DNA from: Mesorhabditis belari
Lineage: Eukaryota > Nematoda > Chromadorea > Rhabditida > Rhabditidae
Reading direction: 5' to 3'
Assembly: GCA_958450365.1 (NCBI GenBank)
Contig: CAUEEP010000938.1
Coordinates: 186,001 to 250,000, forward strand
DNA length: 64,000 nt
Of the stretch, positions 62,521 to 64,000 are shown piece after piece. Numbering within the stretch: the stretch's first letter is position 1; every line of letters begins with the position of its first letter. The notes under the pieces are model-generated. The model had not been told where the DNA came from, searched no databases, and saw nothing but the letters and a program-made list of their open reading frames with translations. A program made the position numbers and the translations under genes.

Positions 62521-63494
62521 GTCAAGCTGAATGGCCAGCTTGACTCCCCCATTCCCTTTGATCTAAGTCAACGCAAAAATACATAAACTCTTCCTTTTTC
62601 CCATTCCCAGAGCTTCAAAACTTTTCTAGAAGCTCCCGTTCGGCCGAGGGAGCGATAACGGGCGTCCGAGTGAACCACTCGCCCACCAGACGATCCAGTC
62701 ACACTCACACGTACTCGTGAGTCTTTTTTAATTCAACTCAAGCCAATACTTGATACGCACATAGCGAATATCGGCAATAAGAAAAGTGTAATGATTTTTC
62801 ACAATTAAATTAACAAGTATGAAGAGTCTTGAACCGATAAAACTCAGCAATGATTTGAACTTGGTGATATTGTTGTTTTTTGCAGAACAATCTAATTATT
62901 CTCGAAAAGTGTTTCTCCATTTGATCACAAAATGAAAAATGGGGGAAAGTGAGTGGAATAATCGAGAAAACCGCCCACCAAACAGGTGTTTTTTTGTAAA
63001 AGAGAAGGGGCGATCCCCGTCCAGGAGACGATTCAACATAAGAATTCCCACAAAACACCACGAATTCGGGTTGTTGTTCGAAAATATAATTTACAGTCTT
63101 TGTCTTATCCTAAAACAGTTGATTGACTTTGCTTTTATTTCTTTTGTCTGAAAATTTTACTTTGCTCAAGTTTTGGGTGATCAATGTCGATTATTTGGCC
63201 ATTTTTTGTGCACACATCAGACATCGATCATGTCAAGAACGCGATAGAGTACTGAATCTAGCCTAAATGTACTAGAAGAGTACTAGAAGAGTACTGAATC
63301 TAGCCTAAATGTTTGTGTCTTTGAATTTTTAACGTGCAGCATTACAAATCCGGGTTTACCAGAATTTTTCACTAGTTTACAGCCTGAAAGGTGTGTCTGG
63401 TTCTTGATAAATTCTTGATGAAAAAAAAGTGAGTCTTTATAAATAGAGTGGGCTCCTCTTGTTGGTTAAACAAATTAATTAGTTAAAAATTGCA
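62521..63494. other. Spacer, possibly intron of the 62065 gene
   Basis: It holds a GC-rich patch at about 62630-62700. On the minus strand this contains TGGGCGAGTGGTT, close to a tRNA A box but without a B box. Otherwise nothing supported. Confidence 0.35.
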
Positions 63495-63902
63495 GGGGGT
63501 GGGACAAATGCGACCTTTTTTTTGCGCACCTGGACATTTGCGCACCTTTTTTTGCTGGAAAAGGCCTTAGGAAAAGTCGTAGAGCTTCAAAAACGTTTTC
63601 ATAGAAGGGAATCGTATGCGTAGATTCAGAATTTTGACAAATCAGACCTCGCTGACACGTCAAATTTGGGCTAAAAGGCCAAAAACTACGCAACTTAACG
63701 CTTTTCCGCAGTTTTTGCCTTTTAGCCCAAATTTGACGTGTCAGCGAGGTCTGATTTGTCGAAATTCGGAATCTACGCATACAATTCCCTTGTATGGAAA
63801 TATTTTCGAAGCTCTACGGCCTTGCCTAAGGCCTTTTCCAGCAAAAAAAAGGTGCGCAAATGTCCAGGTGCGCAAAAAAAAGGTCGCATTTGTCCCACCC
63901 CC
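63495..63902. mobile_element. Long foldback element with 9-bp target duplication
   Basis: Ends gggggtgggacaaatgcgacc-type and its inverse, with arms of about 195 bp almost perfect up to a short centre (gcaacttaacgc). It is flanked on both sides by aaaattgca, a 9-base direct repeat. Nine-base duplications are typical of Mutator-like elements. The frames of about 100 codons on both strands here arise from the palindrome. Confidence 0.9.
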
Positions 63903-64000
63903 AAAATTGCATTTAAAAATGAATCAATTAACCAAGAATTAACCAGACAAAACGTTGGTCAACGATTAATAGATTTGTAGGCCATTGGCTGAATATCTTA

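Noticed and set aside
63475..63942. Near-identical 100-codon frames on both strands
   Set aside because: Products of the two arms of a foldback element, not a gene pair.

Overview
The window reads as nuclear DNA of a nematode. Genes are broken into many short exons by small introns with T-rich acceptors (tttcag or tttag). Two same-strand gene pairs are spaced like nematode operons, one 5' end sits just behind a trans-splice-type acceptor, TTAGGC telomere-type repeats occur inside the chromosome arm, and families typical of worms are present (serpentine receptor, Shaker channel, phospholipase-B-type GDSL esterases). No species is assigned. All gene models were assembled by eye from open frames, splice sites and family resemblance.

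Layout. 0.5-4.7 kb (+): a tandem Cys-rich surface protein with at least seven complete modules and a C-terminal GPI-type signal. 5.7-8.2 kb (+): a 7TM chemoreceptor-like gene plus a stray duplicate of one of its exons. 9.2-10.05 kb (+): a small secreted protein resembling plant S1/SPH proteins. 11.4-12.1 kb (+): a doubtful small secreted gene. 12.0-20.6 kb (-): a PPP4R4-like HEAT-repeat gene behind a small acidic/coiled gene. 23.5-25.0 kb (-): a catalytically dead dual-specificity phosphatase. 27.0-34.2 kb (-): two tandem phospholipase-B-like GDSL esterases. 34.8-39.2 kb (-): a Shaker (Kv1) channel with a possible distant alternative 5' exon at 42.4 kb. 45.8-49.0 kb (-): an ERK5-like MAP kinase with a C-terminal extension and a TQY activation motif. 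50.3-54.2 kb (-): a probable operon of mitochondrial ribosomal protein mS29 (DAP3) followed by a SUZ-domain protein. 54.9-55.4 kb: a MULE transposase relic. 57.8-59.8 kb (+): a BPHL-like serine hydrolase. 62.1 kb to the right edge (+): the 5' end of an unrecognised gene.

Introns and spacers are full of non-autonomous, mostly palindromic DNA elements. These include a TA-inserting 260-267 bp MITE in three copies (one with its empty site preserved in a duplicated exon), mariner- and pogo-like elements, a foldback element with 9-bp flanking duplications like those of MULEs, and elements flanked by TAA or TTA. One of the last group carries a tRNA-like promoter in each arm. The genes do not form one pathway. 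Local groupings are the two esterase paralogs and the two probable operons. The strongest leads are the tRNA-bearing foldback element, the S1-like secreted protein, the tandem Cys-rich surface protein and the TQY MAP kinase.
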